Assembly (NCBI GenBank): GCA_958450365.1
Contig: CAUEEP010000222.1
Location: 372,001 to 436,000, forward strand
Length of the DNA stretch: 64,000 nt
DNA from: Mesorhabditis belari
Lineage: Eukaryota > Nematoda > Chromadorea > Rhabditida > Rhabditidae
Direction: 5' to 3'
The number at the start of each line of letters is the position of its first letter. Positions within the stretch are counted from its first letter, which is position 1. The notes under the pieces are model-generated. The model worked only from the letters and a program-made list of their open reading frames with translations. It did no database searches and was not told the DNA's origin. Shown piece after piece: positions 61,900 through 64,000 of this stretch. The position numbers and the translations under genes are program-made.

Positions 61900-62310
61900 G
61901 CGTTACTGCTTTCACGAAATGTTGGAAATAGTTTTTAAAACTGCTATCTGGATGTCAAAAGACATGCTAAAACGGTTTGGAGCCTGATTTCATGAATTCT
62001 GGACAAGTCAAACTTTTGCCTCCAGATGATTGTTTGAGAATGGAGCCCTACAGCGCTACTGCTTTCACGAAATGTTGGAAATGCTTTTTTAAATGGCTAT
62101 TTGGATGTCAAAAGGCATGCTAGCACGGTTTGAAGCCTGATTTGATGAATTCTGGACAAGTCAAACTTTTGGCTCCGATTAAGTGTTTGAGAATGGAGCT
62201 CTACAGCGCTACTGCTTTCACAAAATGTTGGAAATAGTTTTTAAAACTGATATCTGGATGTCAAAAGGCATGCTAGCACAGTTTGAAGCCTGATTTCATG
62301 AATTCTAGGC
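61900..62310. repeat. Tandem repeat, three units of about 153 bp
   Basis: YTGGATGTCAAA cores at 61948, 62101 and 62254. The box is degenerate and the period longer than in the other arrays. Confidence 0.8.
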
Positions 62311-62875
62311 GAGTCAAAAAAATCTCCCAGTTCTGGCAGTTGGAAAGAAAGAATGCTAAGTCCGAAATGACTAGAACGGCTCTGTTTTTAAAAATTCTGC
62401 TTAGAATCTGTCCTGTGCCTTCCAGAATAACCAAAAATAGCCCTAAGATCCCTATTTGACTTTTAGAATTTACGGTAGCTGCTTGATTAGGAAGCTCAAC
62501 TAGAAATGCTTAGATTTTCAAAAATTTGATCGGATTACGTGCTGTGCGCTCCAGAATGGCGAAAAAATAACAAAAGCCGACTATTATCCGGGTAAAATTT
62601 GCAAATTAGCCCGGTACGCAGATTTTGAGATTGGGTAAGATTTAAAGACGGATTTTCCCAAATTCCTCTTGACTAGCGCTTCCAATGACTTCCAGAACAC
62701 CCAAAAATCGGTACCAAAAATGCGGGCAGAGGTTGAGTGCGAGATTTGTCCCCAGCTCTTTTCCCCCGGTGTCACAAAGTTCTTGAAATCGAATCGCGCG
62801 ATTAATTTGCCTCGACAAGGAGAAAAAGGGGCAGAAAAAGGGAAAGGGGCGTGCCTAGGCCGAATACTTGCTTCT

Positions 62876-62948
62876 TTTCGTCTTCTCTTCATCTTCTCTT
62901 CATCTTCTCTTCATCTTCTTTCCTTCTTTCCTTCTTTCCTTCTTCTTC
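62876..62948. repeat. Pyrimidine microsatellite (TTCATCTTCTC / CTTTCCTT)
   Basis: Four TTCATCTTCTC-like units followed by CTTTCCTT units; one strand is purine-only. Confidence 0.85.
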
Positions 62949-63827
62949 TGGCCTTTTCATCCCCCCCTTCTGGCCGTATAGGGCTGTATAGGGCCATATA
63001 GGGCCATCGAGCAATCACCCAGATCTCTCCACTCCTCACAGCACCGTAATCTTTTAATAATCATTTTTTTGGCGATCCTGGAATCTACGGACGATCGTAC
63101 GCCATCTACAGACGATCAACGATTTGCTTCCATCAATTTCTCGGCTTTCTTTCTCGGCTTAGGCTTACTCGGCTTACTGTACTGATCTGACGAGAATGCC
63201 GGTGTCGCAGTGCGAGGTTTTTTGCCTTTTTAGCTAATTGTTTTGTTCATTCTGGATGTCACACGATAGTTTGAGCACATTTTAGAAAGCTCTGACGCTA
63301 AAATAATGATGCTGATCTTAAATGCTAATTCTAAAATGCTTTGTATGCAAATTTTTGCAACAACTGAAAAGTTTGCAAATTTGTATACATCTTTTGCGGA
63401 TATGTTTTGCATAATAAGCTTCTGTGATATCCATATCCATCAGCTTTGCCATTTAAATGCTAATTTATCCATCAATAACAGAAATACGGTAGCCAAATCG
63501 TTTCCCCGAGGGAAATGCCCGGTTTACGGTTTTCGAGATCATTTTTAGATGTTTTATTGCCAGTTCTGGAAGTCACTTTAGAATTTGAGACGGTTTTCAG
63601 CCGGCGATAAACGATTTAGAATGTAGATTTTATTTGGTGCCCTTTCTACCGTACCACCGAGTGTACAGTTTTTTAAAAACCCAACTTTTTAATTAAATTT
63701 CCATTTCAATCACTCCCCTGCCATCCAATTTAGCTTTTTCAGCTGAAAAAGCAAAAAACTAGCTTGAAAAATTCCCGCCAAATCACCCAGTCCTAAAACT
63801 TTTTTCTCAAAATCGACTTTTCAGTAG

Positions 63828-63936
63828 ATGGACGATGAGGTGACTGGCCGTCAAAGCGAGCCGTGTTCACCTCAACCATCAACGAGTCAGGAAACGAGGA
63901 ACAGTGATCACGAGGAGCAGCCGGAGCAACCCACGA
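63828..63936 (+). CDS. First exon of a plus-strand gene leaving the window
   Basis: An ATG three bases behind ACTTTTCAG opens a frame MDDEVTGRQSEPCSPQPSTS continuing through a Glu/Gln/Pro-rich stretch to a strong donor GTGAGTTTT at 63937. The exon is partial in the sense that the rest of the gene lies beyond base 64000. The encoded 36 residues are acidic and low-complexity, so no family can be named. The acceptor directly before the ATG again fits trans-splicing. If the donor is not used, the frame stops shortly after it. Confidence 0.55.
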
Positions 63937-64000
63937 GTGAGTTTTGAGTGGCGACGATTTCGAAACGCATCTTTTGATGGCTAGAGGACTGGCGGTTTTT

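Larger units (their letters stand above)
52700..63827. other. Gene-poor, box-dense domain
   Basis: Eight tRNA-like units, four arrays and many single boxes, but no exon chain. An open frame near 57778-57885 (MTPVPLLSEFFEF) has no splice partners that I could find. Confidence 0.55.

Noticed and set aside
1..63700. CRISPR-like reading of regularly spaced boxes
   Set aside because: Spacing of about 141 bp, eukaryotic genes and repeated spacers rule it out.
1..63700. The arithmetic link 141 = 3 x 47 between array period and A-box spacing
   Set aside because: No third- or two-thirds-period signal is visible inside the monomers, so I treat it as coincidence.

Overview
This is animal, almost certainly nematode, DNA. 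It has short exons with T-rich/TTTCAG acceptors and GTGAG/GTAAG donors. Four start codons sit 0-5 bases behind a 3' splice site, the signature of spliced-leader trans-splicing. It has a short (TYAGGC)n tract, mariner/Tc1/pogo relics, and a clear macoilin gene. I cannot name the species.

Layout. 1-10.6 kb: no gene I can support, but packed with tRNA-like Pol III units and tandem repeats that share a 12-base box (CTGGANNNCACA or its complement). 10.6-14.6 kb: a broken Tc1-like transposase and nothing else coding. 14.6-23.4 kb (minus): macoilin, rebuilt as 24 exons in one open frame of 884 codons, with mariner-type elements in two introns and a GIY-YIG-like ORF nested in another. 23.4-31.3 kb: MITEs and simple repeats, no gene. 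31.3-36.7 kb (minus): an unrecognised 14-exon gene (494 aa) with two KEN boxes; its first intron holds a 142-bp tandem array interrupted by a foldback element. 36.8-37.8 kb: a non-autonomous element with an 8-bp target duplication. 38.0-44.5 kb (minus): a 13-exon BTB-domain gene (436 aa) whose introns are full of the box and tRNA-like units. 44.5-63.8 kb: another box/tRNA-like-rich stretch, interrupted at 47.1-52.7 kb by a direct duplication that encloses a decayed exon-bearing region and a 2.3-kb pogo-type element. 63.8 kb: first exon of a plus-strand gene that leaves the window.

The main result is a repeated system. I found 26 tRNA-like units (A box, B box, usually an oligo-T run behind). 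In 21 of them the distance from the end of the box CTGGANNNCACA to the A box is exactly 47 bp, although the unit bodies are often unrelated. Many more boxes have no tRNA-like unit and recur every 140-143 bp inside tandem arrays that do not resemble each other. No intact box occurs between about 10.53 and 38.24 kb, so the window is split into box-dense and box-free domains. The fixed spacing looks like an upstream Pol III/PSE-type promoter element. The 141-bp spacing looks like a satellite or nucleosome-scale unit. Both readings are inference.

The three full minus-strand genes were each joined by splice sites whose phases agree throughout (coding totals 2655, 1485 and 1311 bases, all divisible by three). 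Exon ends were placed by eye and may be off by a base or two.
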